64,000 nucleotides of DNA, taken from assembly GCA_026018925.1 (NCBI GenBank), contig JAKSZU010000007.1:96621501-96685500 (forward strand), given 5' to 3'. Below the pieces are notes generated by a model. That model made no database searches and had not been told where the DNA came from. It was given only the letters and a program-made list of their open reading frames with translations. The DNA comes from Tupaia tana. Its lineage: Eukaryota; Chordata; Mammalia; Scandentia; Tupaiidae. Made by a program: the position numbers and the translations under genes. Of the stretch, positions 12,176-22,831 are shown piece by piece; within the stretch, counting starts at the first letter, position 1, and each line of letters opens with the position of its first letter.

Positions 12176-12656
12176 GTCTAGATATTCTGTATTACCGAAT
12201 GGTGTGTTTTCCATTGAGGCTCTTGAGAAAACATGCTCCCCTCTTGTGGTGTGGGAGGGGGTTGAAGTGAACCTTTCCCGAAACTTTCTTTTGGGTTTAG
12301 CTTTGAACACCACCTTTCAGGAATAGCCTTCACCCACTCAAAGTGAGGGAACCTAGAATGACAAAGGGTTGGGACACTTCGCAACAGAGAAGCAGTTAAG
12401 GGCTGTACCAAAATCTTTGAAATAAGATGATTTGTGTTTTTCAACAGTGTGTCTTTAGTGTTTAGAGTCATCTCAGCTGGAGTAAATGTTTTGACAGGTT
12501 AGAAAGAAAGCAGCACATTTATTTATCTTTGTTCCTGGACCCAATCATGGTTACAGCTTATACAGGGAGACCTCAGGATAGGAACCTGACTGGGCCCCTT
12601 CCTGTCTGGGTCCAGCATTACAGAATGTGGCATTACCACTGCACCATCCTGACATT
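12176..12656. other. no gene or repeat recognised
   Basis: Unique-looking sequence between two SINEs. Confidence 0.3.
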
Positions 12657-12667
12657 TGTGGAATGAC

Positions 12668-12942
12668 TACTTCTTTTTTTCTTTTTTTTTTTTTTTTAGA
12701 GGTTTTTGCTATAGGGCATGTGTGCTCTCCAGAAAGACAAAGACAGACAGACAGAAAGCGAGAAATCACCTCCCAGTGGGGATGGCCATACCACAATCCC
12801 TTCTCCTCCGTTCTCCTCTCAGGATCTTGAGCACACATGCACACACACCCAGCATGAGTCTAAGCCACCAGTTCTGGGACTCGAACCATAGTCAACTACA
12901 TGAGAGTCCAGCAACATAGCCATTACACCAACTGCTGGTCCC
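12668..12942 (-). mobile_element. tRNA-derived SINE, long form
   Basis: Long T run, tagaggtttttgctatagggc; right end accaactgctggtccc. TSD tgtggaatgact at 12657-12668 and 12943-12954. Confidence 0.92.
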
Positions 12943-12954
12943 TGTGGAATGACT

Positions 12955-13380
12955 TTCTAATGTTAGGCCAGTTTGGGCATAGGCTGGACCACTTTGTGAA
13001 GTGCCATGTTCTCTTACAAGAGTGGTTCAAAAAGAAGCGAGGTGAGACCTAGTCGAGGACATTGTGAAGGGGAGACCTACACTGGGTGTTGACTGTGACG
13101 AGGATTGGAATTGCATATAAGACAACCTAACTTTTACACACCTTTGGAAGGCTTAGGTTTTAAGGTCACTTTGACATTCATCTTACCTGATGCCTTTATA
13201 TCTGTTTTAAAGATTAATGTGCACAAAGGTTTAAAGATACTTGGGACTACTTTAAAAATGGAAGATAAATGTTAACTTCTCAAAATCTACTATATCAATT
13301 TGTATCCACTTTACCTTTTTCATTTAAAAAATAATTGCCTTCATTTAATGTAGGGTGCTTGTACTCGATGGGGAGATAAA
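12955..13380. other. no gene or repeat recognised
   Basis: Unique-looking AT-rich sequence. Confidence 0.3.
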
Positions 13381-13384
13381 GAGA

Positions 13385-13532
13385 GAGTGGCCGAGGTGGC
13401 CATGCTGCAATCCTTTCTCCTTTATTCTCCTCTTGGGATTTTGCGTATGCACACACACGTTCCTGGCATAAGTTTCAAGCCACCGAGTTCAGGCCTCAAA
13501 CTGTGACTGATTCAGCGGCCTAAGCTTTCACA
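13385..13532 (-). mobile_element. tRNA-derived SINE fragment
   Basis: Body and head remain (ccatgctgcaatcctttctcc, then ttcaagccaccgagttcagg). Tail and CT-rich part are mostly lost. Confidence 0.65.
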
Positions 13533-13601
13533 ACATCTTCTCACCCCTTAATTTTTAGGCATTTTTTTGTTTGTTTGTTTGGCTTAAAAATAGAATATTG
13601 T

Positions 13602-13748
13602 CGGACCAGAGGTGGCGTCATGGCTATGTCGTTGGAATCCCATGTAGTCGACCTTGGTTTGACTCCCAGAGCCAGTGGTTTAAACTCACACCAGGCACGT
13701 GTGCGTGCGTGTCCAGGGTCCCGAAAGGAGAATGGAGGAGAAGGCCTC
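13602..13748 (+). mobile_element. tRNA-derived SINE, 5' half only
   Basis: Starts cggaccagaggtggcgtcatgg, keeps the head and half the body to gaatggaggagaagg, then stops without the CT-rich block or A tail. Losing the 3' half is unusual for a retroposed element. Confidence 0.8.
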
Positions 13749-13998
13749 ATCATGACAAAGTTACATGTATAAATGACATCAAATAGGTGATGATCAAATA
13801 TACATGTTTGAGTCCTGAAGATCTGAAACAAAACATGAGGCAAGAATAAGATGTGAACAATAGCGTGTAACTCTTTCACATTTGACTGGGTTGAGATAAC
13901 ACTATAAGAGACAACATTTTAATAAATGGTAGGTAAAATAAATAGATAAAAGGAAAGTGAATTTGTTTTTTCATATTTACAGGATTCGTTTGTTTATA

Positions 13999-14267
13999 AA
14001 GATTTATTTATTTAATTTTATTGTTATTTTCATTATAGAGAGATATTTGCTATAGGTCGTGTGTGTTCACCAGGGAGACAAAAAAAGAGAAAGTGAGAAA
14101 TAGATCCCCAGGGGTTACAGTCCTTTCTGCTTCATTCTCCTGGCAGGGTTTTGGGCACACATACACATGTGCATGGTGTGAGTTTCAATCTACTTGGTCT
14201 GAGACCCAAACTGTGGTCAACCATGTGGGAGTGCAGTGCCCTAACCACTATTCCACTTGATGGCCCC
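13999..14267 (-). mobile_element. tRNA-derived SINE, intermediate form
   Basis: Tail aagatttatttatttaatttt, then agagatatttgctatagg; right end cttgatggcccc. A second, shorter copy in the same orientation follows directly. Confidence 0.8.
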
Positions 14268-14275
14268 ACTGTTGT

Positions 14276-14423
14276 TATATTTTTAACATGCTATAGGGCA
14301 CACAAGTACACCGGAGAGAAACAGGGAGAGGGTAAGTGAAAAGCAAGCCATCAAGTCCGGGACTCAAACCCTGTTAGACTGTGACAATCCAGTGCCTTAA
14401 TCACCATGCAACCTGAGGCCCCT
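14276..14423 (-). mobile_element. tRNA-derived SINE, short form
   Basis: acatgctatagggcacacaag, purine-rich block, aagcaagccatcaagtccggg, head to caacctgaggcccct. Confidence 0.75.
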
Positions 14424-14472
14424 ACAGAATTTGACATAGGACATTGAAAAATATGTTTCAAAATGTATAACT

Positions 14473-14690
14473 TGGGAACAGCAGTTGGGGTAATGGTTAC
14501 ATTGCTGGTTGACTGAGTTCTGAACCTGGTGGCTTGAAACTCACATCAGGCATGTGTGTGCCCCAAATCCCAAGCATAGAATGGAGCAGAAGGGACTGTG
14601 GTATGGCCATACCCCCTGGGGGGTGATTTCTCACTGTGTCTCTCTGTGAGCACTTGTGCCCTAAAGCAAAACTTGCTTACAAGAGAAAGA
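14473..14690 (+). mobile_element. tRNA-derived SINE, long form, diverged
   Basis: Starts gggaacagcagttggggtaatgg and ends tgccctaaagcaaaacttgc. Confidence 0.82.
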
Positions 14691-14962
14691 AAATGTGTCA
14701 CTCAAATGTTGGGAGTGTGTCGCTTCAAATGGGATCAAAATATCAAATGTTTTCAGTAGACTTTAAATGAGAGCTTCTGAACTCTTCTTCAATACCATAA
14801 AAATCTCTTCTCTCCCCCACAGAGAAACCATCCAAATGCATGAAGAAAATATATGAAATGGAGAAATATAGTACAGCTAATCTACCATGTATGATAAGAA
14901 AACATGAACATGTTATTGTGTTTAGAGATAAATGCGGGAAGTAAGACTATTTGCACTAACGT

Positions 14963-15400
14963 ATTGGATCGTCAGAAAAGTCATGAAGCATTTCTGCCAC
15001 AGATGGCAGTAGTTCACTTCTGGAAGTACTGGAGTCATTCTCATCTACCTTATTGCTATGTCATTTCACAATTAAATTTCACCCTAAAATAAAAAATAAG
15101 CTACTTGGTTGAGTTTTGGATTTTTCAGCACGTTGAAGATGGAAAATCAAACTGTGCACTTTCACCACATTATACTGTTTTACTTCTATAAACGGAAGAA
15201 CACTTGTCAAGCTTGTGAAAATCTGCACAAAGTTTATGATGACAATGCTCTACAAGAACATCAGCACCAATGATGGTTCATGGAATTCTGGGCTGGTTAT
15301 TTTGATCTCAGTGACACTTCTCCATCAGGGAGGGCCATCACACAAATAAAGGCACTGATCATGTTAAACCCTCATTACATGACATGAGACATTGTAAAAA
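14963..15400 (+). mobile_element. mariner-type DNA transposon, 5' portion with broken transposase
   Basis: Begins after a TA with ttggatcgtcagaaaagtca, which looks like a mariner inverted terminal repeat. From ATG at 15139 the frame resembles the N-terminal DNA-binding part of mariner transposases: HFHHIILFYFYKRKNTCQA, then CENLHKVYDDNALQEHQ, then WF.EFWAGYFDLSDTSPSGRA, then QIKALIMLNPHYMT. An in-frame TGA replaces the residue before the conserved WF, a second stop follows PHYMT, and the catalytic DD34D region and right ITR are absent. The element is truncated where a SINE fragment begins, so it is dead. The match is from memory of the family pattern; the subfamily is not certain. Confidence 0.72.
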
Positions 15401-15403
15401 CAA

Positions 15404-15508
15404 CGGAGGGAAAAGATTTCAATGTAGCCATGTCCCACTGATGGGTACTTTCTCACACTCACTCACTCTGGTGAGCACATGCACTCTCTTGTAATAAAAG
15501 AAAATAAA
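15404..15508 (+). mobile_element. tRNA-derived SINE, 3' fragment
   Basis: gtagccatgtcccactgatgg, then tcactcactctggtgagcac and a short A-rich tail. The head is missing. Confidence 0.6.
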
Positions 15509-16118
15509 ATGGAACAAAATAATCCCAACCTAGAAAAGACCAAATACCATAACATTCTGGGCAAGAATTATAATGGCCAATTAACTATGTCCTTTGTTGT
15601 AGTATATCGAAAATAAAACATAAATGTGACAACTTCATTTATGTCTAAATCACCCCTATCTAACTAGTTGGGTTCTGGCTGACTAGGGAGTACCAGCAAT
15701 AAATTAAGAATATAACAGTAAAAAATCATAGAATGAGGTGAGCTATGATGAAAGATTTAAGACACAAAATCTGATTCAATGATTACTAGAGAAGTAATTT
15801 TAATCAATATCTTTCCAAATGAGATAAAACATATTTTAATCATTCTGTTTCTATAACAAACAAAGCACACTTTAAGAAACATATGTGGCACATCCATAAC
15901 CTATAACAAATCACACATCAAAGGTTGGATTTACCAAAGAAAAGAATACTGGCAAAATGTTAAAACTGAGCATTGTTGTTTTCACAACTGGGCAAAACTT
16001 TTTTTATTCAAAATATTTGTAAGGCAGTGAATACAAATATAAATAAAATATCCTTCCATAAAGATGGCATAAAATGTCTATCATGTCTTTGTCCCTTCAT
16101 ATTTATTTTTCTCATTTT
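15509..16118. other. no gene or repeat recognised
   Basis: AT-rich unique-looking sequence. Confidence 0.3.
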
Positions 16119-16218
16119 TGCGGCATGACTATCCCCCCCTAGGGGATAACTTCTTGCCTTCTGTCTGTGTCTCTGGCAACCACACATACTCTAAAGCAAA
16201 AATCTCTTTAAAAAAAAC
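16119..16218 (+). mobile_element. tRNA-derived SINE, 3' fragment
   Basis: gcggcatgactatccccccc, then tctgtctgtgtctctggcaac and aaagcaaaaatctctttaaaa. 5'-truncated copy. Confidence 0.78.
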
Positions 16219-16255
16219 CCTGATATTTAAAATTAACTCCGATGACTATCCTCAT

Positions 16256-16501
16256 TTATTTTTTCCTGAGAAATTTTTGCTATAGAGTACATGTGCTTGC
16301 CAGAGAAACAGAAAGACAGAAAGGGAGAAGTCACCCCCCATGGGGAAGGCCACACCACAGTCTGTTCTCCTCCATTCTCCTCCTAGGATCTTGGGCACAC
16401 ACATGTGCCCAGTGTGTTTCAAGCTGCTGTGTCCGGGACTCGAACCATGGTTGGCCATGAGGGAGTCCAGTGCCTTAACCACTACACAAGCTGCTGGCCC
16501 C
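16256..16501 (-). mobile_element. tRNA-derived SINE, long form
   Basis: gagaaatttttgctatagagta at the left; aagctgctggccccg at the right. Confidence 0.88.
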
Positions 16502-16659
16502 GACTCATTCCTCTTTATTGACCTCAAAGGTTGAGGAAATACTTAACTGCAAAATGCTGAATAGGTTAGATATTTGGGAGAATGCCTAATATAATTAGTC
16601 TTTGTCCAGAACATGTGCAACTGACTTCTCTTCTCTACCACAAGATAAAACAGTGTTTG

Positions 16660-16925
16660 AACTTAATAGTAATATTTAAGAGGAAAAAAAGGGAGAAACT
16701 TCAGCGACAGTCTTGACAAAGTATTAGAATACTGGAGAAAAACAAAAAGAAAACCAATAAAAAATGAGCAAACCCAAACAGACATTTTTTTCAAAAAAGG
16801 TAAAACAAATGACAATAGGTATATGAAAAAATGCTCAGTATCACTAATCACCAGGGAAATAAAAATTAACACACAGTAAGTAAGATACCATCTCTCATCT
16901 GTAAACATGGCCAGAACAGTGTCAC
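16660..16925 (+). mobile_element. old LINE-1 fragment, end of ORF2
   Basis: ggtatatgaaaaaatgctcag, tatcactaatcaccagggaaat and aagataccatctctcatctg are the conserved L1 ORF2 3' segment. It ends abruptly at the CpG island. Confidence 0.8.
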
Positions 16926-16929
16926 AGCT

Positions 16930-18520
16930 GAGCCTCAGAGGGGGACAGTGGGGGCCCTCCCTCACCTAGGAGCAACCCAGTCCAGACTGGAGGCAGCCTC
17001 TCCGCAGAAAGCGACCATAGACCGGCACCTACCCAGAGGAGGCTGTGAAATGGGGGATTAGCCCAAATACACAGTCCCTGAAATACCAGGGACAAAGACT
17101 GGAAGGGACCTCGGGGAGCCGCGGGACAAAACCGACGCACTGGCACCCTGCACTCCTCCCACCTTGGCCGTCTGCACAGAACTCACACAGGGGCCTGGGC
17201 AGGGCCGCTAACAGGCAAAGGATGCTCAGCGCCTGGGGCTGCATCCAGGAGCGCAGGGCCGGGTCGCAGCCCAGAGGGGCTCCAGTTCAGGGCGCAGCTT
17301 TCCCTAGGTCAGCTGGGATTTGGACCTGCTCCCGGGCGTTGTACCGAGCCAGGGAGCAGGAGGGACCCGCGTCCAGCCTGGGCTGAGCTCACCTTCCCGG
17401 GCGCCCTCCCCGCGCCGCCGCGGTAACCTTCCAGCCTGGTCCCAGCACAGACAGCGAGGAGCCGGGATTGGGCCGAGCTCCGCCTCGCCCGCAGCCGCGG
17501 TGGGGACGCTCCCTCCACACGCCCCGCAGGCTCAGCTGCCGCGCTCCCGGCACAGCTCCGCTATAGGTCTGCGGGGCTCGGCGCAGACTTCTTGCTGGGA
17601 AAACACGCCAAAAAAAGGCAGCCCCACTGCAGACCAACCTGCACAGCCCGGCATCGAGCCTGCCCCGCCAGGCTCCAGGGTGCAAGGGCAGACCCTCGCT
17701 CCTCCCAACCCGGCTCAGGCTCTGCACCGTAGCCCCCAGCCTTGCGCCCGGCGGCCGCCCCCAGGTCCTCTGGAGTGCCTCGCCCTCCCCAGCCCCTGTC
17801 GTCCTTCCGTTCTTGCCGGCGACTGAGGCGGGCGCCGCCGTCGCCTTACCTGGAGTGCCTTGGACGCTCCTTCGTGTCTTGACCGACCACCTCCCTGGTG
17901 GGACGCCGAGTCCGGGCTGTTCCTTGACTCCCCACTTCGCTGGAGGCTCTTCCCTGGCAGGGTCGGCGGGTGGCGGGGACAGGCGCTCAGCCTATGGCCG
18001 CGGAGTTCAGGGTGGCCTTCCGAACGGAGCCTCGCTCTCCTAGGCCACGCCGCACAGCAGGGTGCTCTCCGTGGGCCTCGCCTGGCCCTGCAGACACCCT
18101 CCCCCCCCCACTCCCGGGGAAGATCTCTCTGCGCTGTGGGGAGGGAGGGAGGACACGTGCGGGACCAGAGCCATCCACTGCCGGGCTCCCCTAAGGTCCT
18201 GGGCAGCACCCAGCCCCGGGGGCAGCGCCAAGGAGCCTCCAGGGGACGGAGGGAGTGAACCTTGCTGCAGCGGCCATCGGGAGCAGGACATGGGGCGGCC
18301 CTGCTGGCCTGGGTTGCCTAGGGCTGCACACACTCGCACGCCTGGTCCCCAGCAGTCTGCACCTCCTGCTCAGTTAAAATTCAAGGGTTTGGTTTCAAGG
18401 AGGAATGCTCTACACCAAAACCAGACTAGCGGAGACGGCCAGTCTCTCAGCAGCTGGATGTGTGGCCGAGGACGCTCCTTCAGTACCTCCACTTGCCATC
18501 TAACACAAATGGGTGCTCTG
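16930..18520. promoter_or_regulatory. CpG island, probable promoter region
   Basis: About 1.5 kb with GC content and CpG density far above the rest of the window (for example ccccgcgccgccgcggtaac near 17409 and gaggcgggcgccgccgtcgcc near 17826). It contains GC-box-like strings and no SINE copies. CpG islands of this size usually mark promoters. The minus strand offers splice donors (ctccag/gtaagg ending an exon at 17850; gaag/gtgagc near 17396), so a transcript running left is plausible. Several open frames of 60-170 codons exist on both strands, as expected for GC-rich DNA; none resembles a known protein. The gene served is unknown. Confidence 0.65.
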
Positions 18521-19279
18521 GGGACTGTTCGTGACGTTTTGTTTTTTTTTTTAATTGGAAAGTAAATCAGAAAAAAATCAAAATAAAATGTTCAGTAAAA
18601 AGAATAAAGCCAAACAAATGTCTCTTCCTTTCGAGCAAATTTGACCCATTTGATTTTTTTACACTGAAGTAGTGTGGTAGACTCAGGGCTCAACTTCTGA
18701 GATCAAGGCGAAGATGAAATATGTGTTTTCTGACCGGCATGCCTGTGCACCTCTAGAACCTCACCCAAGGTCCAACAAGAAAAACCCACTTCAGCACTCT
18801 TCTCAGTCTGAGAAGTCATCTGATTTAAGTGACAACTAAGTAAACAATTTGTGTTTATCAGACAAATCAGGAAAACGGAAGTCAAGTTTGGTAATGCAAA
18901 AAGGGCACTGTGTTACGAGCAAATGGACTCACACTACATTAACTGCACTGTGTAACTCTCGGCTACTCCTGACCTCAGTACTCCAACGGGTAAACTGAGG
19001 CGGTAAGACCAGGTATCTCCAAAGTCATGAATGGTCACTAAGGGTCTATTTTTAAAATCATGGTGTAAATTATCCTGATAGGTTATTGGGAATAACTTTT
19101 TTATAACACATTGTCTTTTCATGTCAAGTATGCTAAAATATTTCCAAAATCTGGAGATCTTCATTTTCTCAATGACACTTTTTAGGAGTGCTACTGAAAA
19201 ACTAAAAAAGTTAGTTCACTGACTTCCAGGATCATAGTAACAGTTCAGTTTGATCATAGTAACAGTTCAGTTTTGCTAA
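18521..19279. other. no gene recognised; left flank of inverted duplication
   Basis: Unique-looking. Ends in a 22-bp direct tandem duplication (19230-19273) just outside the left arm. Confidence 0.35.
19230..19273 (+). repeat. 22-bp tandem duplication at the outer breakpoint
   Basis: The unit gatcatagtaacagttcagt plus tt occurs twice head to tail and ends about 6 bp before the left arm starts. Its position suggests a by-product of the rearrangement. Confidence 0.85.
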
Positions 19280-19495
19280 CAGACAGACAGACAGAGACAG
19301 AGACAGAAAGTGAAAAATCACCCCCCAGGAGGGATGGCCACACCGCAATCCCTTCTCCTCCATTCTACTCTTGGGATCTTGGGCACGCACACACACGCAC
19401 CCGGCTTGAGTTTTAAGCCACCGGGTCTGGGATGCGAACCTCAGTGGACTACATGGCAGTTCAGAGACATAGCCATTATGCTAACTTCTGGTCCC
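19280..19495 (-). mobile_element. tRNA-derived SINE cut by the duplication breakpoint
   Basis: Reads from cagacagacagacag to gctaacttctggtccc. The 3' end (gcgagcacacgtgccctatagc and A tail) is missing here but present in the right arm, so this copy was cut when the duplication formed. Confidence 0.9.
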
Positions 19496-20329
19496 ATGAC
19501 TTTTTTTTTTTTTTAAACCAGACGATGGAAACTCTGGTCTATTTCAAGTGGTTCTAAATTGAAACCCCTCACACACATTTCTTTTTGAACAATGTAAAAT
19601 TCAGGGGAATATTTTATTTTGTCTATAAGTTAGAAAGTTCTTCCACCTAACTTAAGTGTAAAAAATGCTGCTTCAACTGTTGGGGAACAGAAAACAATGG
19701 CAAGGGCTCTTTACCCAGAGTGAGGGAGGGGCTGAACCTCTATCTTCAGAGAGTACAACCAGGTGGTCCCTTTAAAGGCTCCTCATTCTCATGGATGTAA
19801 ACTCTTCAACTACTGCAGGGATGCTTCCTCAGTGTAACGATTGTAGCTATTTATTAAAAGGCCATCTGCAGGGTGCGCTCAGGAAGTTTGCAACTTGGAG
19901 ATTCAATGTTTCCAACTTAGTTTGTGGACGATTTCTCCTTTCAGTCTTTATGCAACTCCCATTTTCCACCCATTTTTCATTTTATGATATGTTAAGATGT
20001 GGTTGACCCTGTTCAAGGAAAGGATCTGTGAGACTGAAAACTGTCAAGGCAGCTCCAACAAAACAGTGGTCAGGGTTTTATGATAGGGGAGACTCAGAGG
20101 AGACAAAGGGTGGGGGATGGGGACCCCCAGCTGCTGTTCCACTTTGTACCTTGCTTCCACTGCCCTCATGTTCTCCGATCCTGAAGCAAGCTGAGGCTTT
20201 AAAAAGAATCCAGAGTGGTTACACCTGGGTTGAGAGTGTGTCTGCCCTGTGATTGAGCTCTACTTTACACTATGCCACTGTGCAAGCGGGCTCTTTTCCT
20301 CTGTGTCCCCTTTTTCCACTCCTGATACA

Positions 20330-20470
20330 CACATCTACACACACCCGTATGTACACACACACACACACACACACACATATGAATACACATGCATGCCCAT
20401 ACACATGCATGTATGTACGTGTTTGTGCATAAGCACATATACACATGTGCACACATATCCACACACTGGG
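20330..20470. repeat. CA/CATG alternating tract
   Basis: acacacacacacacacacatatg followed by repeated catgcatg, cacatatacacatgtgcac. Alternating purine-pyrimidine of this length can adopt Z-DNA. Mirrored in the right arm at about 30918-31058. Confidence 0.85.
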
Positions 20471-20597
20471 CTGCATGGTTTCCTGATGGTGCCCTCTCTG
20501 TCACAGCTCGTTCCTGCGGTGGTACTGGCAGGATCATTTCTTGGGGACCCAGGCACCCCAGGGCATCTGCAGGGTGGTCCCCAGCTCTGACTCCAGT

Positions 20598-20782
20598 TTT
20601 TTTTTTGTTTTTTTTTTTGTTTTTTAAAGAGGTTTTTGCTACAGGGTGTGTACACTCACCAGAAAGACAGACAGAGACAGAAAGCGAGAAATCACCCCCC
20701 AGGGGGGACGGCCACACCACAATCCCTTCTCCTCCATTCTCCTCTCGGGATCTTGGGCACGCACGCACACGTGCCCGGCGTG
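20598..20782 (-). mobile_element. tRNA-derived SINE, 5'-truncated
   Basis: T-rich run, aaagaggtttttgctacaggg, body to cacacgtgcccggcgtg, then the tRNA head is missing. The mirrored copy at 30606-30790 is the same. Confidence 0.88.
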
Positions 20783-21119
20783 CTGACTGCAGTTCTTCCC
20801 TTGAATGCTCTGGCCCCTCCTGAGCAAGACAGGGAATTATGGGTTTCTTCCAGACCTATCTGTACCCTTCCTTGCTCCTTTGGGGCAGTTTCTTTTCTCA
20901 TCAGTCCCTGCCCCACAGTAGGTTCCTCTCCCTGAGTGTGTAGATCCATACACTTCTCTGTGGCCCCAGAGATGGATACTCACCTTCTGGCAGGAGGGAT
21001 ATGTGGAAAACCAACAGATTAACTACTCTGTCCTAGGAGGTCCCCGTGTCTAGAGGACTCTATGTAAGTAAGAGCTCACGTCAGTTATTTCAAAGCCCTC
21101 TCCAGCTCTCCTACAGCAT

Positions 21120-21300
21120 AGAGCTATGTTTTACTCAGCCTCTGTTAGGCTGCCAGCGCCTTTACGTGAATCATCTTATTAGGTACTGCAGTATAACCAT
21201 GCGGCAAGTACCTTTACTCTATATTATAGGTGACAAAACTGAGACTCTGAGAAATTAAGTAACTTGCTCCAGGACACCCAGTTAATAAGGGTCCACAAGA
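21120..21300 (+). mobile_element. MIR (mammalian-wide interspersed repeat)
   Basis: cttattaggtactgcag, tataggtgacaaaactgaga and gaaattaagtaacttgctcc match the MIR core and 3' part (gatgaggaaactgaggc..gttaagtaacttgcc). Mirrored at about 30088-30268. Confidence 0.85.
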
Positions 21301-21790
21301 GATTCCCAAATCAACAAATTTTTAAAAATTGTCATAATAGAGTCAATTTCTTTACTAATAACAAAGTTGGAAAGATATAAAAGGAATTCATGCTTAATAT
21401 GTTTAAAAATAACTTTTAAAAATTTATATTTAATCATTATATGTCTTTACAGCATACAATATGGGTTCTCAGAAACCTAAATGCATAGCAGTGGGAGAGA
21501 TTCAGGAAAACAGAATGAACATTTTTAAGTATGCTATATCAGATAGAAAAAAAAATAACAATACTATATTTTCATATTTGTGAGGTACTGTAAAAGCAAC
21601 ATTCGGAGGAAACTGTTTAAGTTAAAATTAATTCCAGCAGAAAATATAAAATTTGGAAAAATAAAAATGTAAGTATCCAACTTAAAAGAAAAAAAGATTT
21701 ATGGAGGGTAAGAAACAGGATAGACTCAATGTAAAAAGAAAGGAAATTATAAAAATGACAGCAAAAATAAGTAAGTTAGAACATGTGTGG

Positions 21791-22015
21791 GTTTCAGCCA
21801 CGGTGGTGCAGCAGTAGCACGCTGCTCTGTCATGCTGGAGGCCACATGGAAGTCCGGGGTTGGTTCCTCGGTTGACATGTACCCTGTGCTAGGCCCATGT
21901 GTGCTATGAATATGGCTGGCTGACAAAGCTGGAAGGGAACTGTAGCATGAGAGTCTGTCCAGGGTGCTCATCTGTATTTTTCTATCCCTCTCTGAAGAGA
22001 GAAATAATCTCAAGA
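21791..22015 (+). mobile_element. old SINE copy spanning the inner arm boundary
   Basis: Head at gtttcagccacggtggtgcag; the body continues past 21859 (gggaactgtagcatgagagtc, gtccagggtgctcatctg) to tctctgaagagagaa. It is continuous here but cut at 29529 in the right arm, so the left arm keeps the original inner flank. Confidence 0.72.
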
Positions 22016-22142
22016 GGAAATATAAAACATATGCAATAGAATATATAAAGGTAAAAGTTGGATTTTTAAAACTTGAAAAACAAAGACATACGAAATCCTG
22101 CTTATATTAAGAAAATAACAGAAAAAGAACAAAGAAACTTTG

Positions 22143-22374
22143 AGGGCCAGCTGGTGGTTAAGGTGGCTGGATCCCACATGTCTGATTGCACAAAGTCTCT
22201 GACTTGGTGGCTTGAAATATACTCTGAATGTGTGTGCACACATGCCCAAAATCCTGGAAGGAGGAAGAGTGAAGGCTCTGGTGTGACCATGCCCCATGGG
22301 AATGCTTTCTCCTGTCCCTTTTTCTCTGTCACTGTCACTCTCTGGCAAGTACATGCAGCTTCTAGCAAAACAAT
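22143..22374 (+). mobile_element. tRNA-derived SINE, older long form
   Basis: Starts gagggccagctggtggttaag and ends catgcagcttctagcaaaac. Confidence 0.85.
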
Positions 22375-22459
22375 AAATACATAATTGAAACGTTGGAACA
22401 TAAAAGATGTAATTCTATTATAGAATCGCTGAAGATCAGAAATTTTAAAGAAAAGTAAG

Positions 22460-22711
22460 AAGGCCAGTCCCATGGTATGGTAAGTAAGCACCATAAAGAG
22501 GAAGCTGAATCCCACATGGCTGACCAGGGTTCAAGTCCTGGCTCTCGTGGCTTACACACCAGGCATCTGCAGATGTGCCCAGGATGCTGAGAGGATGGAT
22601 AATTGGGGAAAAAGAAATGCAGTGAGACCAGACCCCTTTCGGAATGCTTTCTCTCTCTCATCTCTCTCTTTCTTGTTTAGGCATGTGCATACCTTTCTGG
22701 CGTAACAAAAG
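22460..22711 (+). mobile_element. tRNA-derived SINE, older long form
   Basis: Starts aaggccagtcccatggtatgg, B box ggttcaagtcctgg, ends acctttctggcgtaacaaaag. Confidence 0.83.
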
Positions 22712-22831
22712 AAAAAAGTTAAAATACCACGTAAATAATAATTTAAATAATTAATGTTGAAAATAAATAGAATACACAGATTCGTAGCAAAAGTATAATC
22801 AAAATTCACTCTAGAAGAAATAATGGTCCTG

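Larger units (their letters stand above)
19280..21859 (+). repeat. left arm of large inverted duplication
   Basis: 2580 bp that recur in reverse complement at 29529-32128. In the inner part, paired positions add to 51388 with no indel; near the outer end the offset shifts by 20. I compared several stretches directly (19540-19610, 21250-21340, 21590-21780) and found one mismatch in the first and none in the others. Differences cluster at the outer end: a 13-bp indel near 19525, a different A/T run length and about six substitutions in the terminal SINE. The arm contains a MIR, a 5'-truncated SINE and a CA-type repeat, but no recognised gene. Confidence 0.95.

Noticed and set aside
17320..18565. 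Open frames of 130-168 codons in the CpG island
   Set aside because: GC-rich DNA has few stops; no domain, and frames overlap on both strands.
20249..20823. Open frames of 113-167 codons around the CA tract and SINE, repeated in mirror image near 30565-31139
   Set aside because: They run through the (CA)n tract and an antisense SINE; the repetition comes from the inverted duplication, not from gene duplication.
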